Positions 1 through 11,185 of a DNA stretch of 64,000 nucleotides are shown here, in pieces; position 1 is the stretch's first letter; the number at the start of each line of letters is the position of its first letter. The position numbers and the translations under genes are program-made. Location of the stretch: assembly GCA_035048495.1 (NCBI GenBank), contig CM068549.1, forward strand, positions 5,315,822-5,379,821. Reading direction: 5' to 3'. A model generated the notes under the pieces. That model made no database searches, had not been told where the DNA came from, and saw only the letters and a list, made by a program, of their open reading frames with translations. Origin of the DNA: Euptelea pleiosperma. Taxonomy: Eukaryota > Streptophyta > Magnoliopsida > Ranunculales > Eupteleaceae.

Positions 1-2
1 TT

Positions 3-128
3 GAGGATCCAAAGGATAAATCAACCTTCCAGGTCAATGGACAGCGTCTCAAACCTTTTCAAGAATTAGACGTGTCATCTATTCAAACCTTCGAGATAGA
101 TCTTATTGATCCAATATATGAAGACTAA
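3..128 (+). CDS. C-terminal tail of Ty3/gypsy pol (integrase end), element E2
   Basis: The open frame entering from the left edge encodes 41 residues and then TAA. It contains VNGQRLKPF, the hallmark of the end of plant Ty3/gypsy integrases, followed by an acidic tail ending in DPIYED. The rest of pol lies outside the window. The stop is followed by about 1.9 kb of untranslated sequence (now interrupted by insertions) and then a polypurine tract and a family-A LTR at 15074, so this frame identifies family A as Ty3/gypsy. The long 3' untranslated region and very long LTRs resemble the Tat/Athila group, but that placement is inference. Only the last 42 codons are visible, so it is unknown whether pol is intact. 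Confidence 0.85.
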   Translation, partial: EDPKDKSTFQVNGQRLKPFQELDVSSIQTFEIDLIDPIYED

Positions 129-163
129 TGTTTCTATCAGTCTCTCTGAGCTCCAACTTAGTT

Positions 164-182
164 GGGGGTGAATTTCACCCCC
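164..182 (+). other. Perfect hairpin GGGGGTGAA-T-TTCACCCCC after the pol stop
   Basis: Nine-base arms around a single T lie 36 bases after the pol stop codon. The equivalent place in E1 (5380-5400) also forms a hairpin, with different stem bases (GGGGGTA / TACCCCC). Conserved pairing with changed bases suggests an RNA structure in the 3' untranslated region. The role is unknown. Confidence 0.6.
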
Positions 183-413
183 GTTGTGTCTGGCTGAAGA
201 CATAAAACTTAGCGCTTTCGGAAAGGCAATTTCGGTATTCCTAGAAGTGATTGAGTCTCATGCATAATTCTTATATTTCATATATTATTATGGCTATACA
301 GGTATAATTCCTCTCACTACCATCAGGTATCACCAAATCTCAGCCATACTGGTATAACTCTTCCTCTAACATGCATCACATTCAGAGTTTTCTTACATTT
401 TTGTCCCGGTCTG

Positions 414-431
414 AGCACCGAGGACGGTGCT
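414..431 (+). other. Hairpin AGCACCG-AGGA-CGGTGCT
   Basis: A seven-base perfect stem closes an AGGA loop, just upstream of the second GTTGGGGGTGGG tract. The identical stem and loop occur in E1 at 5638-5655, although the flanking bases have diverged. Confidence 0.6.
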
Positions 432-1860
432 GTATTTGAGTTGGGGGTGGGGATTTATCAAAACTCATGTCTTCATTTCAAAAAAAAAAAAAAATTGATT
501 GAGAAAAAGATGTATTTTTTGGGTGATAACCTGTGTTTTACAAAGTTTTCTGAGTACTTTCGAAATGCTTTTCAAATCCTTTACAATGATGAGTACAAAC
601 TTTTCGGAAAGTCTATTTATTGAAAAGGATGTCTGTTTTGAAAAATCACTTATTAGCTCTTCATTGAGTTTGAAAGCAAACATTACTACAGTGGATTGAA
701 AAATCTTTGAAAACTCAGATTCAGCAAAAATGTTCACATATCAATGTCAGAATTATCCGAAGTTTAGATTATTGAAAGAAGGGTATTTCTGCGTCGTTGG
801 TTACGGAAACCCTAGAATCAACACATTTGTATCTTTTCCGATTTAATTCCTACAAAATATGAACTTTTGTATAGGGATTCGTGTCGGATGTCGATCCTCA
901 CTCGGGGGTTAGAGAACACGCATTAAAGAACACATTATAATGGAATAGCTATAGAAATGATGATGGGGTGAGAGTGGTGGTGAGACGGGATTAAAATATT
1001 CTTTTTGTTTATTTTTAGAGACATCCATTAAACCCGAAAGAAATGACAGAACTTTCTCATGAGACTAGTTGCGAGAGATTAAAATAAACTAGTAACTTCA
1101 ATAAATAAAACAAAACCATTAAACTTGCATGAAACAAAACTAAATTCATTAACAATTTTAATAAATGTTTACAATAATCAAAGATGAGCAATAAAATCTA
1201 AGGTAACCTAGAGAGAGAAAGAGAGATAGACCTATGATTCAAACCGTGGGATGAACCGGGCTGGAGAGGAGGAACGCAAACGGTGCAAGCGTCACTCAAA
1301 TGGAGATCGTGCGCACTTCTCTGTGAGGGTGTATGGCAGCAATGGTTCAGACGTTGCTGGTCTTCCCAAACCAGTGGTGATGAAGATGCCTTCGGCTACT
1401 TGGAGAAAGGATTTGGCTTGCTTGGGAGGGCTGTGAGAGGTGCGCACATGCAGACTGTATTGACGAACTGTTCACGACATGAATAAGGCGGTGATGTCTA
1501 GACCATGTTTATCGGGCTTCACGGTGGTGTGTGGTGATGAGGAGATCAATGAAAGAGATCTCGTGGGGGTTTGCTGCCCGGAACAAATGGAAGATGCAAG
1601 TGGTTGCTGGCTGGGAGAGCTTGAGAGCGTGAAGAAGATGAAGAAAGGTGTGGCGTTTCAGGCGGTAATGGAGAAGTGGGGCTGCTGGTTCGGGCGGAGC
1701 TTCAGGCGGTGGTGGAGGAGAAAAGAACAGCAGCGTTGGTGCTGCTGGGTGGTGGTGCTTTGTAGAAGAGAGGAAACCAGCATCCAGGAGTTGCAGCAGC
1801 AAGGTGAAGACGTTGCTGGTCTACACAGGTGGTTCCCCGGTAGAGAAGATGGAGAGGGGC

Positions 1861-3553
1861 AGAAACTTTTCGGGAAACTTTCTATTTTTGGTTTTTAGTG
1901 ATTTTTAGCAGTTTTTAAATTACTATTTTTAATGCCTCGGAAGGCCGAGTGCAAATTTGTAATAATTTAGAAATTTTACTGCTTTTCATATAACTGCTAG
2001 ATCTCGTTCTAGGGTTTTTTAGAAACCCTAGATTAAGTGGAAAATACCAAAAAAATTCAACAATCAAAATTCAAAAAAATTAGGGTTTTATATTCTGCAG
2101 ATTTTTAGAAATCACCAATCAAGGATTTTTGGAAAGATTCTAAAATCTTGAAACTTTGCTAAATTAGGGTTTCCCCTCTTAGAAGTTTCCTCTTTAGAAG
2201 AATTTCTATCTTTAGAAATCTTCCGAATTTGGAAAAATCTGCAAAAGGAAACACCCCAAATCTAGCAGAATTTCAATTTTGGGAAATTTCCCAAAATTGT
2301 AAGGGATCTCGCAATCAAATCTTTCTTGGAAGATCTACACAGTTCGGGAAACTTTCCAATCTAGGTATTTTCCATCTGGGAATTCCTAAATTTTAACCCA
2401 TCTCGAACTTGGAAATTAATTCAAAAACTTGCCTAAATTCAATACGTGCTCTGTGAACCCTAAAAAGGCAAGGATCTTCCAAATAGAATCCCAAATACCT
2501 AGACCGTGCGATCTAACTTTTCTGCAGGAACACTATCCAGTGTGGGTAGGGAGCGAAAGCTCAAAGAGGTGGAGTCGGGCCCAAGCCCATTAGGATACCC
2601 CTCTCTAACCCATAGAGGCGACCCAGTGGCGTGGCCCACGGGAGGTAAGTCCCTATCCTCGCCTTGAGTGCGATACAGAGTAATTTGGGTGAATCATTGC
2701 CGCATGTCTATTTATTTTCTAGCAACAACTTATTCGACTTGCGTGGCGTGGCCGTTAATCAATCAACTCTAAGAGAGCAAACCCAGCTCCAAAATTGAAA
2801 CTGGTGGGATTTCATCACCCACCTCATCACTCCAGTTGAAATTGATCCCCAGGATCCATCTATAATAAAAAGAATCAAGAAGTAGAGCCAATTAGCCCGG
2901 TGTTCGAGGAAAAATCCACACAAAGCGAACCCGCTTAACATCCAATCGAAATAAGACCATGAGCGCGGGTCCCTGTTGTCTAACACACCCATAAGTCCCT
3001 GCTACTCAAGTACACTAAGCTCGACGTGGCATCTTGGACTATTCGGCGGTTAGTTGCGTGTGGACTAGGAACACGCACCAACCCTAGCTTAACCCGAGGG
3101 AACACTCTTCTTATACACTTGACCAATCCTGTTATTCTGGGACGTACTTAAGACAGCCATTGTGCCGCACGTCTGTCTAGGCTTCGGATTGTCTTGTTGT
3201 TGACTAGAGTTAGTACTAAAGGATTCGCTTTGAAGAGTGTAGCCTGGTGAGAACCTCTGAGTGCATATAGTTAGTCCGACAGCTAAAAGATAAACCAGTG
3301 GTCTGCCCATTGTCATAATCTACTCTAACCCCAAAACTAACAAGATAATGCCTAAAATATATCCTGATTGTTTAGAATAGGATTATCTGTGCTTGGTGTG
3401 CATCATTTAGAATCACCACTCCAGTATCTCCTTTTGGCAACTTTTTGCCAAATCTTGGGCTTGCTTTTTCAAGTAGAAGCCCGGTTGGACCTGTCGTCAC
3501 CTTTTACTGACTCGATCTGAGAGTTAGTCCACCGCACACCTCTATCGCCTCTA
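1861..3553 (+). other. 5' leader of gag-only element E1, 5' LTR missing
   Basis: This 1.7 kb precedes the gag-like ORF and has no credible gene. It starts abruptly after the minus LTR, and no copy of the family-A LTR end (CCCTACTTTCA) and no recognisable primer-binding site is present. If E1 ends at 9845, the right flank is GGTGC and the left flank GGGGC, a possible degenerate target duplication. The TG expected at the left end is absent, so the 5' LTR was probably deleted. AT-rich sequence runs to about 2520, and more balanced sequence follows up to the ORF. Confidence 0.5.
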
Positions 3554-5308
3554 ATGGCAGATGAACGGTCTTTGTATGAGACCTACTTCAGTTTCTGTGA
3601 GAATCGAGGTGATCACTCTCAACAATGGTATGACAATTCTGCGTATCATCATGATACTCCAGTTTCGCACACTTCTACAGAGTATGATAATCACCGAGAT
3701 CCGGAGTACAATTCTGTACTCCAAGAACTTAAAAATTCAGTCTCTGCCCTTCGTGCTGCAGTCCAGCAACCTGTGTACCATACCCACTCTGTAGGATATT
3801 ACCCTCCTATCCAGCAAGATGTCTGTACCTTTCCATCTCCAATGCAGACCTCGTATGACAACACTTATTATCCGGATAATAGGAGTCACCATAACTTTGG
3901 TTGGGAACAGTCTGCCCTCCCGCAGCAACTGCCGCAGGATAATTATCCTTTTGGGTTCCATCAACCCAATGGAGAATATGACTGGCAATACTCGGAGTCA
4001 CAGTACCCATCATATCCACAGAATGACTATTCTGATCAACAATGGGCCCCTCAGAATTTCCAGAGTCAGCAACTAGTCCCAGACTCCACTTTGCCTTATA
4101 ACTTTCATACCCAGTCGGACTATAATCAAGAGTTGGCACCTCAGCTCCCCTTGGCTGAACCGCCTCCGTTGGCTACTAAACCCGGTCTAGAGGACCTTCT
4201 CTCTCAGTATATTGCCCAGCAACAACAGTATTTTCAAGGTCTAGAGCACCAACAACAGCTATCTATGGAGAGGTTGGAGCAACGTCTAGTTCAATTAGAA
4301 AATGAGAGAGAGGAAGTCAACTTCACTACCCTACCAATAGCCTATCTTGAGGAGAGTGACATGACCACTGTCTATAATGAGGAGTTGCACAATTGGACCA
4401 AGTACCAGAATTGCCAGGATGAAATAGAAGTTGTTACCACCCCTAGATCGAACCAGATTATTGAGGAACCAGTGTATCCTTATGCGGTGCCTTTAACAGC
4501 ACCAAATCTTGAACCTACCTCAGAACAACCTATTTCTCACTCTACCTCTGCTGACCCTGATGTCGATCTCCATGACACTGAGCTGTGTCTCGATCGTAGG
4601 ATCTCAACTGTCCTAGATCTACCATTCCTCTCTATCTCCCTTGGATTGTGCAACCATAGTGATGAACCCGAGTCTCAATCTTTGGTGTCCTTAACAGCAC
4701 CAACTTCTAGACCGAGCCCAGAGAAACCCAGTTCCATCTCTACCTCTGATAATTCTTTCTCTGCCCTGGATGTAGACATTCCCACCGATGAGCCGTGTCT
4801 AGAACATGGGACTCCCGCTGTCTTGAACCTATCGGTCCCTACCGAGGAGGAACATATTGAGTGCCGGGATTGGAACATCCCTATCACATTAGGAAACATC
4901 GAGGAAGAGGTCAACAATTTTCACCCGCTACCGTACGTCGATATTATCGATGACCCGTGCGCCGTAGAGAGTCTAATTCAGGACTCTCCCGAAGCTAAAT
5001 TATCCAAGTGTCAAGAACACTTTGAGTCTGACTTCATCTCAGAGTCCAATATTTCTGGTATTACTGATCTGCAGGAGTCTGCTCCATTCAGATACCTTCC
5101 CGCAAAACTCAATGAGTTTGCGGCTCTGCTAACCACGGTCAGAGAACCCACTCCTACTCTCCTCTCAATCTTTACTGAGAAGCTTCAATCCCTCCCTGCT
5201 CAACTACACACTTTTGTAGGGCTACTCAAAGAACTTACTGTCATTCTCTCAGTCTACACTAAGAAAGACCTGTTCTACACAGGTATACCTAAACAAGGGA
5301 TAGGATAG
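3554..5308 (+). CDS. Gag-like ORF of nonautonomous gypsy element E1 (584 aa)
   Basis: A single long intact frame starts at ATG 3554. The product is rich in Gln, Asn, Ser, Tyr and Pro in its first 200 residues (repeated YYPD, QQ and SQ patterns, and an HHNFGW segment). It then has a Gln/Glu/Leu-rich heptad-like stretch at about residues 210-255 (LLSQYIAQQQQYF, ERLEQRLVQLENE), probably a coiled coil, and a long acidic Ser/Thr/Pro-rich tail. Plant Athila/Tat gag proteins have a similar layout in their C-terminal half: an aromatic NF.W segment, then a coiled coil. No zinc knuckle, protease, reverse transcriptase or integrase is present. The stop is followed at once by 3' untranslated sequence matching that after E2's pol, so the pol block is missing. 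The function is inferred from position; I do not recognise a named protein. Confidence 0.6.
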   Translation: MADERSLYETYFSFCENRGDHSQQWYDNSAYHHDTPVSHTSTEYDNHRDPEYNSVLQELKNSVSALRAAVQQPVYHTHSVGYYPPIQQDVCTFPSPMQTSYDNTYYPDNRSHHNFGWEQSALPQQLPQDNYPFGFHQPNGEYDWQYSESQYPSYPQNDYSDQQWAPQNFQSQQLVPDSTLPYNFHTQSDYNQELAPQLPLAEPPPLATKPGLEDLLSQYIAQQQQYFQGLEHQQQLSMERLEQRLVQLENEREEVNFTTLPIAYLEESDMTTVYNEELHNWTKYQNCQDEIEVVTTPRSNQIIEEPVYPYAVPLTAPNLEPTSEQPISHSTSADPDVDLHDTELCLDRRISTVLDLPFLSISLGLCNHSDEPESQSLVSLTAPTSRPSPEKPSSISTSDNSFSALDVDIPTDEPCLEHGTPAVLNLSVPTEEEHIECRDWNIPITLGNIEEEVNNFHPLPYVDIIDDPCAVESLIQDSPEAKLSKCQEHFESDFISESNISGITDLQESAPFRYLPAKLNEFAALLTTVREPTPTLLSIFTEKLQSLPAQLHTFVGLLKELTVILSVYTKKDLFYTGIPKQGIG

Positions 5309-5379
5309 TAGTTTTTCCTCCACCTTAGGTGTCTGGAAGACTGCAGATTCACTCAGTCTCCTTGAGTTTCAACCTAGTT

Positions 5380-5400
5380 GGGGGTACTTGATATACCCCC
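5380..5400 (+). other. Hairpin GGGGGTA / TACCCCC after the gag-like ORF
   Basis: Seven-base arms with a seven-base loop, about 70 bases after the stop. It is the positional equivalent of 164-182 and keeps its pairing with a shorter, different stem. Confidence 0.55.
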
Positions 5401-5637
5401 GTCATGTCTGGCTGAAGACATAAAACTTAGCGCTTTCGGAAAGGCAATTCCGGTATTCCTAGAGTACATGAGTCTCATGCATTTGTTATTATTGTTATAT
5501 CTTTGGAAATGCAGGTACATTCATTCTTCCAATCAACAGGTATCACACACTGTCAATTTTCTGCCGACTTGGTAACATCCTCCCTGAACCTTTGCCTCAT
5601 CATCATTGATTTTTCATCATTTTATGTCCCGGTCATG

Positions 5638-5655
5638 AGCACCGAGGACGGTGCT
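5638..5655 (+). other. Hairpin AGCACCG-AGGA-CGGTGCT (E1 copy)
   Basis: Identical in stem and loop to 414-431, followed by TGTATTTTGG and the GTTGGGGGTGGG tract. Confidence 0.6.
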
Positions 5656-7256
5656 GTATTTTGGTTGGGGGTGGGTATTTACCAAAACTCATGTCTTCAT
5701 TTTGATAATAAAAAAAATAAAAAAAAAATATCTCGCTTTTGGGTGGTTTCTAATATTCTTCAAAAAGTTTTTTAGAATTTCAAAAATTTGTCAAATACCC
5801 TGACTTTGATTAGCTGAAAACATCCGTTAAGTCAGTATTGAGGATGTCAATTTTTGTTTAAAGTTGGTGTTGAGTCAAGTCAAGTGTGCCTACAGCAGGT
5901 TTGAAAACTTAGAAAAACTCAGATTCGGCACAATTGTACACTATCGACATCAGAGTCATCCTAAGTTTGGAAATTCTAGAGATCCTGTGAGAAGAATTGT
6001 GGAGACCTAACCCTGTGAGCTTTCGAGCCTTTAATCATTTCAGAGGGTTATACAACAAATCTGAGTCACTAGATGACTCAATATTCTTCATGCCCACAAT
6101 ATTCGTTGAGAGATCTCATTATCTTTTGCTTCGATCATAAAACTTAGAACGACATCAAAATTGGATTACTACAACAGAACCTTCTCTGTATCCAGTCAAG
6201 ACAGTATACATGATAGTGCAAACCCTAGAAAATGATTTAGGCCATTCTTCTGAACCATTCAGCCTTTTTACTCCCCTGAATTATACTTCACTAGAAACCC
6301 CTTGAGCCATTCTATAAAAGCCTTTTCTTTGTAAACCCATCAACCTAAAATCCAGTCCAGCTACGAAGCATGACTGTCTACCCTTATTTTGAGATGGACA
6401 AAAGAATAACTGATATGGGTGTACCGTGAAAAGAAAAGTAAAGAAGAAGAATCAAAAGAAAAAGAAAGTGGTTCAAGCTGAAAACAAAATATGGAAATAA
6501 AGTATGAAAAAGAGCTGAAAAGAAATTGAGTAGTCCCAGAAATATCAAGAAAAAGAGAAAAATACGAAAAAAGGAAAAAGAACCAGATAATGGTGTTATG
6601 CCGTAGGAAAAATGCAAGAAAATGGCAATATCCTCTCAAGATCTTTGAAATCCTGAATCCCTTTATTTTTCTACACCTGACCTAAGCCTCATTACAACCC
6701 AGGAAAGTCCTACTTGATTCTAGGATAGTACGATCATAAAATGTGGAGATTGGAGAAAGAGAAGCTATAGAGTTTGATCTGACGTTCCCGAGTGAAGTGG
6801 TATTCCAATCATGAGATCTTCTTCTATTAAAAATGTCCTTCCTTCAAATAATACATATGTGAGATCTTTGCTGTCATATATCAACACATCTCCTCACATA
6901 TAAATTGAGAGAAAAGAAGAAAACCCTTCTTGTGTGATTCTATTCTGAGTGCTAAACATGTGAGATTTAGGTCGAGGCATAAAAACTTAGAGGTGATCTG
7001 GAAATCTTTACTGTCGGATGATGAGACGTTGAGCACACACACACGCAGAGTCTGACTATTCTGGGTCATGATTATCAATCTGTAGTCTTGCCAAAACTTT
7101 CCAACTCTTCGCTAGCATGTAATTGTTTTTGCATCCATTCAATAATTTGATGAACGGTGTTTTCCCGGAGCTAAAATGAAAAAGTGTGCAGCATGTGCAG
7201 AGCCCTTTTAAGCTCATTTATTTCGCACTAATTGCCAAAGATTGGCAATATGCTGG

Positions 7257-7266
7257 TTGGGGGTTG
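7257..7266 (+). other. Polypurine tract of E1
   Basis: TTGGGGGTTG directly precedes the TGATATTCGC start of the LTR. The same tract and the same upstream context (CAATATGCT.GTTGGGGG) occur at 15064. In LTR retrotransposons this primes plus-strand DNA synthesis. Confidence 0.75.
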
Positions 7267-9845
7267 TGATATTCGCTTAAAAGTGCGTATTTTCCACTGT
7301 TATCTTCTAAGCGTTTTCATACTCTCCTACGTTAAAATGCTCTATTTATCTACTTTTCTATGTAAGAGTCTCTTTTGTTGCGTAGAACACACTTTTCTGG
7401 ACGAAATGGTATATTTGCATGCATTAAACACATTTTCGGAAGTCTAGACATTGAGTCGCTCTGATAAAGTCTCATTACGCGCTTCTTCTGTCGCAGGAAA
7501 CCCCGATGGGACAATTCTCGAGACTCGCGAGCCCACATCGATCAGGAAAGCCCATTATCAAAGCTTAAAGAGCCCACATGCTATGACTAGAAGATATGGG
7601 CCAAATATGGGCTGAATAAGAGGACCAAAAAGCTGGCCCAAAGAACGAAGAGAGCAGGAGAGCCAATGACCAAGAGACGGACCAAAGCGTTTAAAGCCAC
7701 ATGAGTCAGCAAAGAATGATAGTCTACTCTACTGGAGAAGCATGAGGATGGTCACAGTGAAGACCAGGGTTCCAGACCCTCTGCCAATACTTTTATCTCC
7801 ATTTTTTGATATTTTCTCTCTCATCTCTCCTTTTCTCTCTCTTCATCTCTCGGTCCTCGAATCTACTGACCTAACCCCAGAACTCCTGCCCATCGGCTCT
7901 ATCTCATCTCCCTTAGCTTTCTGACCCTTGGATCTTCAATCGGACCGTTGGATCTCTCTAGATCCGTCGATCTACCAATCTGGGTCCCAATCAAGTCACC
8001 ATCCATCCGATCGCCATTAGACTATCTGTCACATCATCTTGTGAGACGATGGACATCATCAATCCATGTGGGCCAGTAGCCGGGCCCATCATCATCGATC
8101 CGCTGTCTGACCAGTTAGTGGACCCCATGAATTTCCAAATAATTTTAATTAAATTTTAAAAAATGGGGGGTCCACTAAATGGCGACATTCCCCAAAGAAA
8201 AGTAGTGTTTTATTTAAAAAAAAAAAAGAAAAAAAAATTATTTATTTTATTTCAAAAATTCTTTAATTTCCATTAATGGAAACTAGGGAGCTTTAAAAGG
8301 GGAAGGAGAAGGGTTCTTTGGAACCCTAATCCCCCACCTTTCTTCTCTTTTTCTCTCCCAAAAACCATCCCCCACGTTCTCCTTCTCTTCTTCCTTCCCT
8401 TTCTTCTTCTTCTTCTTGATCTCGCCGGAGTTGCAGAACTCCGGCCGCTTCTTCTTCTCCTTCTTCTTCTTCTTCCTGCGTCTGCAAAGGCGAGCAGCAC
8501 CACTAGCACCGCCTGCACCGTTCACTTCCACCACCGTCATCCTTCACCTGCCGGACTGGTTCTTCTTCTCACCACCATTAACGCCTGCAACTCCTCCATT
8601 TTCTCCAACAACCAGCGGTATCCCCTCCATCAACCATTCCGTCCACCACTGTTTCGGGCAGACCTGCAACTCCGGCAGGTCTGCAACTTCTCATCACCGT
8701 GAATACCTGCACACCACCGTTCCCACCAACAACAACTCCTCACCGTGAAGCACACTCATCTCCATTGTTGCTCAGCAACTCTGGTGTCTACACGCCTCCA
8801 AAGCACATCCCAGTAACCACCGTGGACATCTCCTCTTCCCAGCCTGTGTCCTCTCCTGTGTTGTGCATCATCACCATCTCGCCCCAAGGCTCTCTCCTCC
8901 GGTCGTTCTTCATCTCCAGCAGCAAGCCATCCACACCAGAACCACCATCGGTCCACCCACTTCATCATTCCAGGCTGCTGCCCACGTCTCCCCAACATCT
9001 GTTGGACACCACGCCCACGAGCCCGAGCACCACCAATAGCAGCACCATCTCCTCCATCTCTCATTCCACAACCCCATTGGAGGTTGCAATAGTCAGCGCC
9101 TCCTTCTCCATCCATCACCGCCCACCACCACTTTGCCGGCGTCCATCTTTTCTCCTTCGCCTGCTCGTTCAAAAAAAAAAAACCAAAAGAAAAGAAAAAC
9201 AAAAAAAAAAAAAAAAAGAAAAAGGAAAGGAGAAAAGGAAGATGAAGAGAGGAGGAGAAGATCCAGCCACAACTTGCTGCCTCATCATCACGGTAAGGCT
9301 CCATTCATCTCCCCAAGTTCCTTTAATGGCTGTGATCTTCTTTTAATTCTCTCCCTCTAACTTCTTTCTCTAAATAAGTTAGATCTCTCTCTCTCTAAAA
9401 CTAATTTCTCTCTACTTTTCTTTCACTGTCTCTCTCATCTCTCTTACTTATCTATCTAGTTTAGTCTTTTTGTTGTTTTGTAGTTTCTTTCTTTTGCTTA
9501 ATTTTAGTTGATAATTGTAAGGAACCTTTGATAATTAATAAAGTTGATATTTCGCATTTCTTATTTTGCTTTTATGGTTCTTTATTGGTTATGAGTAATT
9601 TTCTCTCTCTACAAATCACCAAAAGATGTTTTCAATCACTCCATCATTCTCACCCCATCAATTCCAAGCAAAAAGTCCATCATTTTATGTTCTTTACGCA
9701 TGTTAACTAACCCCGAGTGCGGATCGACATCCGACACGAATCCCTATACAAATCTGTCAATCTTGCAGGATAATCGGATAAAAATTACAAATCTTGTTGA
9801 TTCTAGGGTTTTCGTAATCAACGACGTGGAAAAACCCTACTTTCA
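7267..9845 (+). mobile_element. Family-A LTR, 3' LTR of E1
   Basis: The LTR starts TGATATTCGC right after the polypurine tract and ends GGAAAAACCCTACTTTCA, about 2.58 kb. It has the family-A layout: a conserved 5' kilobase (CATTACGCGCTTCTTCTGTC near 7475), a TATA-like CTTTAAAAG near 8290, a GGGTTC-TTTG-GAACCC hairpin at 8311-8326, a TTC/CT-rich block with CCGGAGTT palindromes, a poly-A tract near 9170-9220, CTCTCTCTAAA tracts, and an end block with CCGAGTGCGGATCGACATCC. The Ser/Pro/Thr-rich frame at 8699-9346 is a translation of the pyrimidine tract. Confidence 0.88.
8425..8444. repeat. Family-A palindrome, short form (8-bp arms)
   Basis: CCGGAGTT and AACTCCGG are perfectly complementary around GCAG, inside the TTC-rich block of the E1 LTR. 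A lone right arm (CCTGCAACTCCGG) is present at about 8663-8675. Confidence 0.8.
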
Positions 9846-9858
9846 GGTGCGCTGGCGA

Positions 9859-9883
9859 CCGGAGTTGCAGGCTGCAACTCCGG
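9859..9883. repeat. Family-A palindrome, long form (12-bp arms, 1-base centre)
   Basis: CCGGAGTTGCAG and CTGCAACTCCGG flank a single G. It lies in the right part of the interrupted minus LTR. A copy with one arm mismatch (GCCG) is at 10006-10030. Confidence 0.8.
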
Positions 9884-11185
9884 TGGGACGTGAAGGAGAA
9901 CAAGAAAAAAAAAATAAGAAGAAGAAGACAGAGGAGAGAAGGAAAAGAAGAAGACAGAGGAGAGAAGAAAAAGAAGAAGACATAGGAGGAGACCTTACCA
10001 GACGGCCGGAGTTGCCGCCTGCAACTCCGGCGAAGATGGAGGAGGAAGAAGAAGAAGAAGAAAAGAAGAAAAAGAAAAGAAGAAGAAGAAGAAGGGGGAG
10101 AGGGAGACGAAAACGTTCGGGATGGTTTTGGGAAGAGAAAGTAAAAGAAAGGAGGGGGATTAGGGTTCCAAAGAACCCTTCTCCTTCCCCTTTTAAAGCG
10201 AATTTTTGAAATAAATTTTTTTTTTTAAGTAAAACTCTACTTTTCTTTGGGGAATGTCCCCATTTAGTGGACCCCCCATTTTTTTAAAATTTAATTAAAA
10301 TTATTTTGAAATTCACGGGGTCCACTAATTGGTTGGACAGCGGGTCGATGATGATGGGCTCGGCTATTGGCCCACATGGATTGATGATGTCCATTGTCTC
10401 ATAGGATGATGTGACAGACAGTCTGATGGCGATCGGATGGATGGTGACTTGATTGGGACCCAGATTGGTAGATCGACGGATCTAGAGAGATCCAACGGTC
10501 CGATTGAAGATCCAACGGTCAGAAAGCTAAGGGAGATGAGATAGAGCCGATGAGTAGGAGTTCTGGGGTTAGGTCAGTAGATTTGAAGATCGAGAGATGA
10601 AGAGAGAGAGAGAATAAGGAGAGATGAGAGAGAAAGTATCAGAAAATGGAGATAAAAGTATTGGCAGAGGGTCTGGAACCCTAGTCTTCACTGTGACCAT
10701 CCTCACGCTTCTCCAGTAGAGTAGACTATCATTCCTTGCTGACTCATGTGGCTTTAAACGCTTTGGTCCGTCTCTTGGTCATTTGCTCTCCTGCTCTCTT
10801 CGTTCTTTGGGCCGGCTTTTTGGTCCTCTTATTCAGCCCATATTTGGCCCATATCTTCTAGTCATAGCATGTGGGCTCTTTAAGCTTTGATAATGGGCTT
10901 TCCTGATCGATGTGAGCTCGCAAGTCTCGAGAATTGTCCCATCGGGGTTTCCTGCAACAGAAGAAGCGCGTAATGAGACTTTATCAGAACGACTTAATGT
11001 CTAGACTTCCAAAAATGCGTTTAATGCATGCAAATATACCATTTCTTTCAGAAAAGTGTGTTCTACGCAACAGAAGAGACTATTACGTAGAAAAGTAGAT
11101 AAATAGAGCATTTTACGTAGGAGAATGCAATAACGCTAAAAGGATAAATGCTTAAAATAAGCACTTTTGAGCAAATATCAATTAT

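Larger units (their letters stand above)
129..767 (+). other. 3' untranslated region of gypsy element E2, first part
   Basis: No coding capacity is seen. The stretch aligns by eye with 5309-5965, the region after the gag-like ORF of element E1. Shared blocks include the GTTGGGGGT tract after the stop, a segment reading CTGGCTGAAGACATAAAAC, and GTTGGGGGTGGG near 440. The sequence is cut at 767/768 by a minus-strand LTR whose target duplication is ATTAT, and it resumes at 11186. Confidence 0.75.
5309..7256 (+). other. 3' untranslated region of E1
   Basis: About 1.95 kb without a supported gene, ending at the polypurine tract. It aligns with E2's pieces at 129-767, 11186-11590 and 14235-15063. 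For example, GTGGAGACCTAACCC occurs at about 5998 and 11211, and CCAATCATGAGATCTT at about 6805 and 14610. GTTGGGGGT occurs three times: after the stop, at about 5664, and as the polypurine tract. Short frames here are chance. Confidence 0.7.
773..11180 (-). mobile_element. Family-A solo LTR (minus), interrupted by element E1
   Basis: The left edge reads TGAAAGAAGGG (reverse of the family-A LTR end) and the right edge reads GAGCAAATATCA (reverse of its start). ATTAT flanks both sides (768-772 and 11181-11185), so this is one insertion. Only 773-1860 and 9846-11180 belong to the LTR, about 2.4 kb together. The segment between them is element E1, in the opposite orientation. The flanks are consecutive parts of E2's 3' untranslated region (compare 5950-6000 in E1). 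The homopurine-rich strand shown here is the complement of the TTC-rich tracts in the plus copies. Open frames in it, such as 1479-1898, are low-complexity translations and not genes. Confidence 0.85.

Noticed and set aside
8699..9346. 215-codon plus frame and 182-codon minus frame
   Set aside because: Translations of low-complexity LTR sequence. The composition follows the nucleotide bias and no domain is recognisable.
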